Positions 8,501 to 15,383 of a DNA stretch of 64,000 nucleotides are shown one piece after another. Source of the DNA: Verrucomicrobiaceae bacterium (GTDB lineage: Bacteria; Verrucomicrobiota; Verrucomicrobiia; Verrucomicrobiales; Verrucomicrobiaceae). Numbering within the stretch: the stretch's first letter is position 1; each line of letters begins with the position of its first letter. A program made the translations under genes and the position numbers. Location of the stretch: NCBI GenBank assembly GCA_016795365.1, contig JAEUHN010000038.1:22680-86679 (forward strand), given 5' to 3'. The notes below the pieces were generated by a model. It made no database searches. It saw only the letters and a list, made by a program, of their open reading frames with translations, and was not told where the DNA came from.

Positions 8501-9523
8501 GAAGCGTGTGTAGCCGAGTCTCAACGGCGGGAGGTAGTTGTTGTCGGTGACGCCGTTGTCGAACTGCGTCACCTGCCGCAGCATCGAAAACATCTGCCCG
8601 CCATCGTTCACGCTGATGGGCTCGATGGGATCATCGGCTGGCAGTGTGTAGCCGAGCTTGTAGCGCCGCACGAGCGCGCCCTGCGAGGTCACGCGGATCT
8701 GGTGGCAGCGACGGCCGGTGCGCACGCTGAAGCTGCTGAGGTAGGAGGTGAAGGCATCGGCACGTGTCTCGTAATCGAAGATGATGGCGTGGTAGTTTGC
8801 GCCGAAGATGCTGTAGCGGATCTCCGAGCAATAGATGTTCCCCGGCGAGTCCGGGAAGGTCGTGTAGAGATGCTCCATGCGGTTGCCATGCACGTCGATG
8901 ACGTCGTCCACGCACCACTTGAAGGTGTCGTCGAAGGTCTGGCCTGCGCCCGGGCGTATGATGCGCGAGGGATTCGAGGCCAGCGGCTTGCTGCCAAGGT
9001 AGTGCCGGGTGCCGTTCTTCGTGTAGATGATCCAGCCGGTGCCGTCGCGCACGATGCGGCGGAACTCGCCTTCGTTCTCCGTGCGGTAGGAGCCGTCGGA
9101 GAGTGGCACGAGTTCTTCGCCGCCGAGGATGAACTTATCCCCTGCCCCGTAGGTCGGCAGGCCTTTTTCTGTCTGGCGCTGGATGGAGAGCAATCCATCG
9201 GTCCAGGCGATTCCGAAGGGGCCATTGCCACCGCCACTGTTGTAGCGCAGCACCACGCTCGGCTGAAGCCCCGCCACACCGGGTGGGGCAGCGATTTTGA
9301 CCGAGTAGGAGGAGGTGCCGGTATTGAGCTGCGGCTCGAAAGAATCACCGAGGCCTTCGATGCTGCCGGGGCCGGAGGGAAGGGAGATTTTGTTCAGGCC
9401 GACGCCGGTCTTGTCACCTGCGGTGAGCAGGCAGTAGGGAGTAAGGAGCAGGGAGCCCAGAATGACAAATGACCACCTTCTGGCGAAGGCGGCTACAATC
9501 GGCATTTGGGGTTCATTCGTCAT
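2522..9523 (-). CDS. Single-chain TcB/TcC-like RHS giant (SpvB, FG-GAP, TcdB-middle, YD repeats, RHS core)
   Basis: A 2333-residue exported protein. Order of parts: signal peptide (about 15-38); SpvB-like region (about 45-330, with LPSGPGSIEGLG and VVLRYNSGGGNGPFGIAW); six FG-GAP/VCBS repeats such as LADYDGDGRIDLV (about 365-660); TcdB-middle regions (about 695-780, with IDNGIGLRTELSYRTS and the FDGYYDAFEKEFRGFAFAKK block); two Ca-type inserts GVDNDGDNATDE and GVDDDLDGFIDE; YD repeats (about 1130-1790); a GWNL module (about 1840-1990); RHS core DHLGSSSVMTDT to NAYAYATNNP (about 2000-2100); and a 230-residue tip. In Tc toxins TcB and TcC form a hollow cocoon around a toxic C-terminus. Here both halves are one chain with a Sec signal. 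The Ala/Gly/Val-rich helical tip matches no toxin fold I know and is lower in G+C than the rest. It is the last gene of the locus. Confidence 0.88.
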   Translation of the reverse strand: MTNEPQMPIVAAFARRWSFVILGSLLLTPYCLLTAGDKTGVGLNKISLPSGPGSIEGLGDSFEPQLNTGTSSYSVKIAAPPGVAGLQPSVVLRYNSGGGNGPFGIAWTDGLLSIQRQTEKGLPTYGAGDKFILGGEELVPLSDGSYRTENEGEFRRIVRDGTGWIIYTKNGTRHYLGSKPLASNPSRIIRPGAGQTFDDTFKWCVDDVIDVHGNRMEHLYTTFPDSPGNIYCSEIRYSIFGANYHAIIFDYETRADAFTSYLSSFSVRTGRRCHQIRVTSQGALVRRYKLGYTLPADDPIEPISVNDGGQMFSMLRQVTQFDNGVTDNNYLPPLRLGYTRFDAALVQRGSFLNPAPVSIGNPNLALADINCDALPDFFFTNPVNSQHSVVYNHGLGRFSSLTNYVSQPTGITLDQDGADLADYDGDGRIDLVQKAGTGQFVFFPNTTLPRGNNDTQPTWGTERNFTTPYPPFELNDPTVRTLDLNGDKLIDFMKTTPGGFVYYYNRGTLWEEDGIYLFGEPQMGDITFADALNFDDGQHVKLADMNGDRLLDLARIHIFQNTLEITYWPNKGRGSWGTRIVMGGSIDLSVIPIEDVFVRDVNGDGLADIVAVAYDHVAYWLNLGNDSFSRRFEVANTPDYIKGTTVLQQADINGNGTTDLLWENWDPSAGAYRISYVDFIGLTKPNLLAVIDNGIGLRTELSYRTSTDFYVMAKLGANPWHTRLPFPSWCVSKISKRFGLDLDALPGEDRYVTEFSYFDGYYDAFEKEFRGFAFAKKVERGDDRLTDGGPAPEVNSPSTLTRLAFHTGVPDGVDNDGDNATDEFDAISGYEEESLKGKVLWTETNVIGPSFNGVDDDLDGFIDESDEGTHDGQLASDSLVFTREYQTWSLKTIHSSAGGFTQPGASLPFATTNGQKVTFPFSSFVSKQVIEAVGTLHSGNSFASGASTAVITSDTQVDFFGNPTLQRSYGVTSGGVAGITYDDERHTTTQYGFNLAAWIIGLPTEVSVTDELGNFVSKSRSYYDNLAFGQIGTRGLMTSEEKFIGTSGTAFPAYSPHPGDPRVGANASLTSTTIYDSFGNPTTVRDPSYTGPGGGHERVYGYDPVFRTYVETETIKVGNGSADLVASATYDRGGGVITTSTDFNGNVSTYLYDIFFRLTGIVKPGDTLAAPTQVFEYRPGDTVRKLDYSYTSSGALTLSVSAAEPVISRVTVKSRETAGGGTFDIVQITDGAGHKLGTIEEGVAGGQFVYKDVKRYTSRGAERDSYLPFFGVNASFREPPPDGDRVTNFYDAAGRAITTINPPETNGGARKATRTDYLPLKTALFDEEDADPLSTHFNTPHLQYRDGLDRLVGVDEINKESGAPVTYPTRYTYDLADNLIRILDSQNNQKWMRYDGLKRMVFMHDPDRGVMTYTYDAASNLTQTLDAKAQVISMTYDGANRIQTEDYLDARGLTPDVSYFYDTPATVPAGDGTSATSTQVKGKLSSVTDLSGGEVLSYDARGRTAWKIKRIPDPKTGLLSSYQSQFNYDSLDRLTTLTYPDGDHVIYGYNSRNLPQTITGGPSGHIISGMTYKASGQLDTTTYGNGVGTSYSYDPRLRLRSLSTAKDATQLISFAYQFDAASNITRIDDNRPAIPAADPRKNTQVFGYDDLYRLTSVQYPALLAGSAGSISYAYDRIGNMLSQTSNIAATENGLPLTNLGTMSYGGTAGPSNRIGRSAGQPGPHALTAVSGGSRSYAYDANGNMETIDGMTCTWDFKDRLIVVENAQMRADYTYDYTDRRITKSVLSKSPPLPVSPSSPEYTIYVDRTYELRPSGEPTKYVWNGETRVARVTTNLNATQRLQRFTLQPGWNLCTLAVALTNAGTQLSSAPVQNAYRCDPATQTYHTILPNEAIPAGTLLRVRASTAGELALRGTPAAPASVNYPAGRHWIGNATFQSLDLATALPATANLWFFDATAQSWRFRLPSALSTASDAPAHLEPGEAIFALHTAAFTLAPADPTLEVRYYHQDHLGSSSVMTDTTGQLVSESTFYPFGHPRNEHEPRNVQEAYGFTQKERDGESGLGYFEARYCAHTTARFASVDPVFFRLPEACLLEPQRLNAYAYATNNPLSFNDEEGEFANFAVGALLGAAVNVASQAANQWVEAKVQGRPFNISEIKIDVKEVVIAAAIGAATSGASALATNALKASTPLVQAATQAAIGGVGKGVEEATKQYVTTGKVNIQDVAKQAVIGAALTGLANQSGSLIKQWGDAKIGMRAADSLRSMGKDPLSFQGAKVVDQTVRGFEKLTNAAGNVTTQGVSAVGDIASGVAGKLDQMASQAPAGAAAANTSQDK

Positions 9524-9551
9524 TCCTCATTCGGGTTTCGTCATTTCGTCC
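9511..9551. repeat. Dispersed GTCATTC-type simple repeat
   Basis: TTCATTCGTCATTCCTCATT and TTCGTCATTTCGTC lie at the start of the giant RHS gene and the stop of the parvulin gene. It belongs to the family of tracts at 15147-15180, 26716-26750 and 39779-39911. Confidence 0.7.
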
Positions 9552-10575
9552 TCACCGGCCCCATCGGCGGGCCGCTCTGCTTGGTGGCGTCCTGGATTTC
9601 GGCGGCGACTTTTTCCGGGAAGGTCTGGACCTGCACGCTGCCCTTGAGCTGCTCGACAAAGGTGTTGTAGGCGTCGAGCCGCTTCTTGCGCATCATCTGC
9701 TGGGCGATCTGCGCCTTGGCCTGGTCGTAGGCCGTGGCCTTGCCGTCGCGCAGCTCGGCCTGCTTCACGAAATAGACCCAGTCGTTGTGCTCGATGGGGC
9801 CGACGATTTCGTTGCTGTCCTTGGCCTCGAAGACCGCTTTGAGCACGGATTCGGGGTATTGCTTGTTCGCCTCACCTTTGACCAGCCAGTTCGTCATGCC
9901 GGCGTAGGCTTGCGCGGCGGGATCGTCCGAGAACTGCTTCACCAGCTCCGAAAATGGCACCTGCTTGGCCGCGATGGCGGTCTTCACGGCATCGAGCTTT
10001 TGGGCGAACTGCGGCTCCTGACCCTTCCGCTTCAGCAGGCCGAGAATTTGGGCCTTGGCGAGTGTCGGCGGGGTGAACTGGGCGAGGTTGGTGTCGTAGT
10101 AGGCTTTGAGTTCCGCTTCCGTCGGCACCGCGCCCTGATGTTCCTTGTCCACCGTGGCCAGCAGGAGCTTCTGCACGGCCTGGGACTTCACGTAGCGGCG
10201 GATGTCGGGATCGTCCTCGTAGCCGAGTTCCTTGGCCTTGGCGGCGAGGATCTCGTTGTTCACGGCATCGCGGATCGCAAGTTCGCGGTCCTTGTCGATT
10301 TGCAAGTTGTAGCCGTTCTGCGCCGCGATCACCTGGAGCGAGGCCATGGTGATCGGCTCGGTGCCGACCATGGCGATCACGGGCGTGCCGTCCTTCGTGG
10401 CAGCGGGGAGCGGAGGCGGGGCTTTGGAGCAGGCGGTGAAGAGGAGGAGAAGGGGAGAAAGGGAGACGAGCAGGTGGTAGGGAAGCGCTGTGGCGCGTCC
10501 CTCCAAGTCGGACCCGACGCAGCGGGTCCCTACCGGTTCGGCATTAGAAATTCGGGAACTCAGGGGCGTTGCCAT
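9541..10575 (-). CDS. Parvulin-type (PpiC/SurA-like) peptidyl-prolyl isomerase lipoprotein
   Basis: About 344 residues from ATG 10575. LLLLFTACSK is a lipobox, so the mature protein should be a lipoprotein. A SurA-like N-terminal helical part (IRDAVNNEILAAKAKELGY) leads into a parvulin domain: PTLAKAQILGLL, FSELVKQFSDDPAAQAYAG, GPIEHNDWVYFVKQ. It would help exported proteins fold outside the inner membrane. It lies inside the giant-protein locus, so those are its likely clients. The start is uncertain: from 10575 the leader overlaps the previous gene by 32 bp and includes a REP-like palindrome (10476-10534), which argues that translation may really begin downstream at a non-ATG codon. Confidence 0.8.
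   Translation of the reverse strand: MATPLSSRISNAEPVGTRCVGSDLEGRATALPYHLLVSLSPLLLLFTACSKAPPPLPAATKDGTPVIAMVGTEPITMASLQVIAAQNGYNLQIDKDRELAIRDAVNNEILAAKAKELGYEDDPDIRRYVKSQAVQKLLLATVDKEHQGAVPTEAELKAYYDTNLAQFTPPTLAKAQILGLLKRKGQEPQFAQKLDAVKTAIAAKQVPFSELVKQFSDDPAAQAYAGMTNWLVKGEANKQYPESVLKAVFEAKDSNEIVGPIEHNDWVYFVKQAELRDGKATAYDQAKAQIAQQMMRKKRLDAYNTFVEQLKGSVQVQTFPEKVAAEIQDATKQSGPPMGPVRTK
10476..10534. repeat. REP/BIME-like double palindrome
   Basis: Outer arms GGTAGGGA and TCCCTACC enclose two hairpins: GCGC-TGTG-GCGC, and GGACCCG-ACGCAG-CGGGTCC. It sits just after the stop of the 10544 gene, inside the presumed leader of the parvulin gene. Such GGGTCC-type palindromes are common intergenic repeats in this phylum. 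It may act as an mRNA-stabilising or attenuating structure in the operon. Confidence 0.7.
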
Positions 10576-13500
10576 AGGTGTAGGTGAAGCGGAGGACGAT
10601 GTCCTTGAGCTTGGTGAAGTCGATGTTCCGGTTGGCGGGGTTCTCGGTGTTGATGCGGAGAATCCATTCCGTGGTGCCGACGGGGCGGTCGGCGAGGCCG
10701 GCGTTGTCGAACTCGGTGAGCGGGCGGCCTCCCGTGGCTCCGTTGATGCGGGCGGGGAAGGCGGTGGCGAAGACGGTGCGGTCGAGGTTGTCCACGTTGA
10801 AGCTCAGCTTCATGAGGTCGTCTGCGGCGGGTGGCGCGGCCCAGTAGCGGCGCAGGGTGACCATGCCGCTCTGGATGAAATCAATCTCCGCCACCTGCTG
10901 ATCGCTGAAGCCGCTCTCCGCATACAGATCGGCGGCGATGGTGGCGAGGCGCATGTTCCAGCGGCTGCCGGTGGCGGGGAAGTAGGTGTTGTCCTCAATG
11001 CCGAGCGGGAAGCGAATCTCCAGGGTGGGGTTGGCGCTGTTGTAGAAGTTGGCGATGCGGTTGTTCTCCAGGTAATTGCGGAAGTCGGCGATGCTCTTCT
11101 CCAGCGTGTAGCCGGTGGCGGTGTTCGGTTTGAGGCCCAGCACATGCTCGCGCAGGGAGATCGGCACGGCGGAGATCGGGGCGCTGCGGTTCGGGCCGCG
11201 CACGCTGGTCACGTTCACCCGGCGCAGCTTGCTGTCCCATTCCTTGAGCGCGTCCAGGTAATCCTTCGCCTCGTCCGCGCTGCGCACGATGAAAAGGCTG
11301 TCCAGCTTGGTGAACTTGTCGAAGAGCGTGTTTGTGAGCGCCGGCGGCTCCTGGCTGTTGGCGGGAATGAGGAGCGGATTGCGATACGGCTCCGTCCACT
11401 CGTATTCGAGGGTCTTGGCCAGGCGGTAGAGCTTGTCGATCGCATACTCCAGCTCCGCCTGCGCTCGTTTTTCAGCCAGCGAGGCGGAAATGCGGAAGCT
11501 GGGGTCCATGAAGTAAAGATCGGCGGCCGTGTCGCGCGTGTGGGCGAGATCTTCGATGTAGCGCTCCATCTGTGCCTTCATGCTGTCGAGGCGCAAGTAG
11601 GCTTGATCGAGCTGGGCTTTGGCGCGGCGGATGGCGATGCTTATGTTGGCTTGTTGAAGCAATATTTTTCGTATCTCCAACTCCAACTGCACATCGGCTA
11701 TCCGTGCTTGTTGCAGAGTTTGGATGTCACGGTCAGAGGCGTTCAGATAGCCAGAGATGATCGGCCCGGTGTTAACATTGAGTGACCAAAATGGTGCCGG
11801 TGGAAAACCGCCAACTCCTGTCTGGAGCGTAATTCCGTTTGCATAGCCACGCGCTATATCATGCGCCTTGAGTTTGGCGGTCGCCTCAAGATTGATGACC
11901 TCGACTTCTGCGTTTGCCCATTGAGAAATCTTGATGCCCTCATACAGATTATTGAGCGTCGTCACTTGGTCTTGGAGGTTTAACCCCGCATCAAAAATGG
12001 CGGCCACCTGAGCACCGTATTCTCCAAGAATGGTTGGATCGGCGTTTGGATAATTGGAGTTTAGGTAGTTTAGCCGCGAGTAAAAAGTATTCCTGAAGTC
12101 CTTTTGGTCTGTCACCGTCTGAAGGTTGTTGTAGCTAGCTGGATCGATGCCAGTCAGGAGCTTCAGGGGTGTGATGTAGCTATTCCGCTGACTCAGAAGT
12201 TCATTGCGCAGGTCGGCTTGGTTACGATCGAAGGTGCGTTTCTCATTTCGGGCGTCGACTTCGGCTTCGCGAGCATCACTCACCGCCTCCTGCGCGTCCT
12301 GGTGGATGGCGACGAAGCTCTCGTTGGGGATGAAGCTGCCGTCGTTGCCGAGCGGGTTCACACCGGCGTTGATCTTGTCGAACAGGTCGGTGGCGATCTT
12401 GACGTGGGCCATGAGGCTGCCGCCCTCATTCTGGGCGAACTGGTTTTCCGTCTGGCCGTTCGCCATCAGGGCCATCATCAGGTAACTCTGCGTGGCAGCG
12501 ACCTTGGCTTCCTCTTTGGCCTCAGGCAGGGCGGTTTCATCTTGGAGGCTGTGACGCCAGAGCACCTTGGCCTTCTCTACCCGCGCCTGGGCCTGACCAT
12601 CTGCCGCGCCGGAGAGCTGCCAGTATTCATTTTTCACCGGAATGGGCGCTCCGCTCAGCGTGCTGTCCTGGAAGGTAACGTATTGGGGGAACTGTGGATA
12701 GGGGGCGATCTTTGACGGATCAGGAGTCGGGCGCAGGATTGCCGGGCCATAAGCCCGCACCGCGTAGGCGGCGTATTGGGTGCTCTGGCTGAAATCGAGT
12801 GCGGCAGTCTCCAGAGCGGCGGTCTCTTCACGCGCACCAATGGGTGTCGGCAGACGATCTGGCACCGTCGCCGGGTCCACCAGGCGCGGATAGCGGAGGC
12901 GCAGGGCGTCGATCATGCCTTGATAGCCACGCAGGCTCTGACCTTGGAGCAATTCGTTGACGCTCTCGGCCATTGCGAGGGCGTATCCGCCCTGATACGG
13001 ATCGCGGGCGGTAATGGGTATCAGGGCGTTGTATTGTTCGTAAAAGGCGTCCTCCAAGTGGCCGAAATAGACGTGGCTGTTCAGCCCGGACGCGTCCTTG
13101 GAGGAGTATGAGCGGATTACATCGTTCCAGCCATAGCGTTCCGGGAAGCCCTGCCGGTAAGCCCGCCCCATAGAGAGCTTCGCCGGAGTGGTAAGAATGA
13201 CCAGGAAATCGACTTGTGTGACCGCAGGCGACCACGTGGCGCTGCCGCCATTCACCTGATACTGCACTTTGAGCGAGACGTTGTATTTCTGGGCGGCGGT
13301 GGGGTAGTAGAAGTCCGCCCCGGAGTCGCCTGTGAATTTGGCCGTGACACTGTCTCTGCCGCTTCCCACCACATCGTCCGCTCCATTTCCATCCAAATCC
13401 CAGGCATACGAAGTCACCGATCCCGTGACACCTGCCTTGAAGCTGACCTCAGCAAAGAACTTGATGGCATCGGTGCGAGGCGCAGTGGTTCGAGCGAGCC

Positions 13501-13981
13501 GCGGGTTGCCATAGAAGCTAACGTTGATGTTGGGATCAGAGGTGTCCTTTTGGCGAACGATGAAGGCAGGGTCCGCAACGCCATCAAGGCCAAACATGTC
13601 CTCGGTGATGCCATGGGTGCCATTTTGGATGATGGAATTGTCCGTTTTTGTGATTTGCAGGCGCGGCGTGTAGCTGCGGGCCGTCGTGGAGTAGGCCGTG
13701 CCCATATTTGTGTTGTAAACCGCCTGCCAGGTGGTGTTGATCTGCTCCGAAGTTACTGCGCCACCAACGCTCTTCTGCTCATCCCACAAACCATCTCCAT
13801 CGAAGTCCCATTTCCAGCTCTTGATGCTGGACAGCGGCACGGTGGACTCATCCACCAGATAGCTGAACACGACGCTATCCCCATGCTCGACATCGAAGGG
13901 GCGTGCCAGAAACTGAAGTGGCTGCTGGGCGGATACAACCGAAACCAGCAGCAGAAATAATGGTGCTGCGAAACGTTGCAT
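10544..13981 (-). CDS. PKD/helical giant with TcA-like C-terminus, copy 2
   Basis: An 1145-residue exported protein; the signal peptide is MQRFAAPLFLLLVSVVSAQ. Two PKD-like strands follow (SWKWDFDGDGLWDEQK and SYAWDLDGNGADD). Then comes a long helical region, with a coiled coil about 775-860. The last 330 residues recall the TcB-binding end of TcA: YRLAKTLEYEWT, ISLREHVLGL, LEIRFPLG, RWNMRLATIAADLYAESG and finally IDFTKLKDIVLRFTYTY, compare the TcA pattern 'FDYDTI.DVILHLRYTA'. It lacks the usual TcA N-terminal VRP1 region. The paralogue at 19597-23052 is similar along its whole length, except around residues 565-780, where G+C is visibly lower. A TTG overlapping the previous stop (TTGA, 13987-13990) is an alternative start. 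Confidence 0.8.
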   Translation of the reverse strand: MQRFAAPLFLLLVSVVSAQQPLQFLARPFDVEHGDSVVFSYLVDESTVPLSSIKSWKWDFDGDGLWDEQKSVGGAVTSEQINTTWQAVYNTNMGTAYSTTARSYTPRLQITKTDNSIIQNGTHGITEDMFGLDGVADPAFIVRQKDTSDPNINVSFYGNPRLARTTAPRTDAIKFFAEVSFKAGVTGSVTSYAWDLDGNGADDVVGSGRDSVTAKFTGDSGADFYYPTAAQKYNVSLKVQYQVNGGSATWSPAVTQVDFLVILTTPAKLSMGRAYRQGFPERYGWNDVIRSYSSKDASGLNSHVYFGHLEDAFYEQYNALIPITARDPYQGGYALAMAESVNELLQGQSLRGYQGMIDALRLRYPRLVDPATVPDRLPTPIGAREETAALETAALDFSQSTQYAAYAVRAYGPAILRPTPDPSKIAPYPQFPQYVTFQDSTLSGAPIPVKNEYWQLSGAADGQAQARVEKAKVLWRHSLQDETALPEAKEEAKVAATQSYLMMALMANGQTENQFAQNEGGSLMAHVKIATDLFDKINAGVNPLGNDGSFIPNESFVAIHQDAQEAVSDAREAEVDARNEKRTFDRNQADLRNELLSQRNSYITPLKLLTGIDPASYNNLQTVTDQKDFRNTFYSRLNYLNSNYPNADPTILGEYGAQVAAIFDAGLNLQDQVTTLNNLYEGIKISQWANAEVEVINLEATAKLKAHDIARGYANGITLQTGVGGFPPAPFWSLNVNTGPIISGYLNASDRDIQTLQQARIADVQLELEIRKILLQQANISIAIRRAKAQLDQAYLRLDSMKAQMERYIEDLAHTRDTAADLYFMDPSFRISASLAEKRAQAELEYAIDKLYRLAKTLEYEWTEPYRNPLLIPANSQEPPALTNTLFDKFTKLDSLFIVRSADEAKDYLDALKEWDSKLRRVNVTSVRGPNRSAPISAVPISLREHVLGLKPNTATGYTLEKSIADFRNYLENNRIANFYNSANPTLEIRFPLGIEDNTYFPATGSRWNMRLATIAADLYAESGFSDQQVAEIDFIQSGMVTLRRYWAAPPAADDLMKLSFNVDNLDRTVFATAFPARINGATGGRPLTEFDNAGLADRPVGTTEWILRINTENPANRNIDFTKLKDIVLRFTYTYGNAPEFPNF

Positions 13982-13986
13982 GGCCG

Positions 13987-15252
13987 TCAATGTTTGATGA
14001 TGTAGTTTACGGCAGCGTTGATAGGGCGGGTCTCGTTTCCTCCAGTTTCCGTGGAGATATCCGCTCTTGATCCAGGTGATGCCACACTGTAGCCAATCGT
14101 TCCACTTCCAGCACGGTATGCTGCAGAGCCGATAATTCTGCCAGGACCGTTCGCACCTGCGTCGAATCCGAAGTTGCTCTCGTGAGAATGCCTGGTGATC
14201 TGATGGCCTTGAACCGAACCTATTTGATAGGCACCGTTTCCCCCGGGATTCATAGGGGTGCGGCCAGCGACATCGGGGTCTCTATTGCCTGCAGCCACGA
14301 ATCGATTGTCCCATCCACGCAAGAATCGGCCTCTAAAATCCGGCAAATTAAAATGTGTCCCGGCGAATCCTGACGCGCTGCCGTCAGGGTTGGTTGAACC
14401 GTCTCCATAAGTAGTGCCGATGACGGCGAATAAGATCGAAAATGTCGTGCGAGAGATGGGTGTTCCGTCGCAAACAAGATAACCAGGGGGGGGATTGGGG
14501 GCTGAATAAGCAAACATCGAGCCAACGGGCACCCCGACACCAGACCCCAGTTTGCTCTCTATCACTGCTCCATTAGCAATCTTGTCGCTTGTTACGGAGT
14601 TTGCGGTCAAATTATCATTTGATACGGCAGCTGTAGCTATTTTCCCAAAAGTGACAGCACCTGCCGCCAGTTGAGTGTTAGTGATGCTCGAATCGACCAG
14701 CTTGCCTGCTTCGATACGGCCGGTTGCTGGGTTTCCATTGTTGAAAATGGCAGACCAACCAAAACTTGTCCCCAACGAGGCGCCACTGGTGGCATCAAAT
14801 GCCATCATCTTCTCGGTCTTCTTCGCGTAAAAAGCCGGGATAATGAGCGACCGCGGGACCATCTCCGGATCGGCGGTGGTCGCGAGGTTGTCGGTGTCCA
14901 CGGTGATGCCGAGGTATTTGGTCTGGGAGAAGTCCACGCTGGTGAGCGGGCTGATGCTGCCGAGGAAGACATTGATCATGCCGCGGGTGACGCCAATCTT
15001 CACATGCCGCTCCGACCATACCGGCTGCCCGCCGACGGCCTGGTCGTAAAGGTTGAAGATGACGGAGTATTGGCCGTCCGCGACGATGGTGCCCGCCTGG
15101 TTCGTCACCTGGCCCTGAAAGGGGATGTAGAGCGGGCTCTCCGCCCCGAATGACGAATGCGGAATGGCGAATGACGAAAGGAGGAACGCGACGAGGAGAC
15201 AGGCTCGGAGCGGTGGAGTGATGGAGTGGTGGAGTGATGAGCTTGGCTTCAT
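13987..15252 (-). CDS. IPFQG-stem protein with phage tail-collar head
   Basis: A 421-residue exported protein. Start ATG 15252 gives MKPSSSLHHSITPPLRACLL and a signal peptide ending IPHSSFGAES. Residues about 44-145 are a stem domain shared with two other proteins of the locus (YIPFQGQVTNQAG, GQYSVIFNLYDQAVGG, RGMINVFLGSI, KYLGITVD, DPEMVPRSLIIPAFYAKK). A run of helical 'SNDNLTANSVTSDKIANGA' spacers follows. The last 180 residues are a tail-collar domain: PPGYLVCDGTPISRTTFS, YGDGSTNPDG, FNLPDFRGRFLRGWD and the end RPINAAVNYIIKH. Tail-collar domains sit on phage fibres and extracellular appendages. The collar half is lower in G+C than the stem. The paralogues carry Kelch propellers in the same place. 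Confidence 0.82.
   Translation of the reverse strand: MKPSSSLHHSITPPLRACLLVAFLLSSFAIPHSSFGAESPLYIPFQGQVTNQAGTIVADGQYSVIFNLYDQAVGGQPVWSERHVKIGVTRGMINVFLGSISPLTSVDFSQTKYLGITVDTDNLATTADPEMVPRSLIIPAFYAKKTEKMMAFDATSGASLGTSFGWSAIFNNGNPATGRIEAGKLVDSSITNTQLAAGAVTFGKIATAAVSNDNLTANSVTSDKIANGAVIESKLGSGVGVPVGSMFAYSAPNPPPGYLVCDGTPISRTTFSILFAVIGTTYGDGSTNPDGSASGFAGTHFNLPDFRGRFLRGWDNRFVAAGNRDPDVAGRTPMNPGGNGAYQIGSVQGHQITRHSHESNFGFDAGANGPGRIIGSAAYRAGSGTIGYSVASPGSRADISTETGGNETRPINAAVNYIIKH
15147..15180. repeat. Dispersed AATGACGAATG-type simple repeat
   Basis: CGAATGACGAATGCGGAATG then GCGAATGACGAAAG, inside the leader of the tail-collar gene (13987-15252), encoding FAIPHSSF. It is the same type as the tracts at the starts of several other genes. 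Confidence 0.7.
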
Positions 15253-15283
15253 GGCGAATCGATGGTGATGAGCGGTGAACGAG

Positions 15284-15376
15284 AAAGGAGCGCGGACACT
15301 CTTGTCCGCTTCATGATGATTGGGCAGCTTCGCTGCGTGGAATGGAAAGTGCGGACAGGAGTGTCCGCGCTCCTTT
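15284..15376. repeat. Large REP/BIME-like inverted repeat
   Basis: Two 17-bp arms, AAAGGAGCGCGGACACT (15284-15300) and AGTGTCCGCGCTCCTTT (15360-15376), are perfect inverted copies. Each arm overlaps its own hairpin (GCGGACA-CTCT-TGTCCGC and GCGGACA-GGAG-TGTCCGC), and a small GCAG-CTTC-GCTGC hairpin lies between. It fills the 130-bp gap between the 15384-18530 gene and the next gene of the locus. It fits a paired REP element (BIME). No REP-associated transposase is visible in this window. Confidence 0.85.
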
Positions 15377-15383
15377 GGTGAAA

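Noticed and set aside
3740..9472. Long plus-strand open frames opposite the giant RHS gene (such as 3740-4966, 5312-6361 and 8345-9472).
   Set aside because: They are Val/Ala/Gly-rich antisense shadows of high-GC coding sequence, have no domain and overlap completely with a gene with clear domains.
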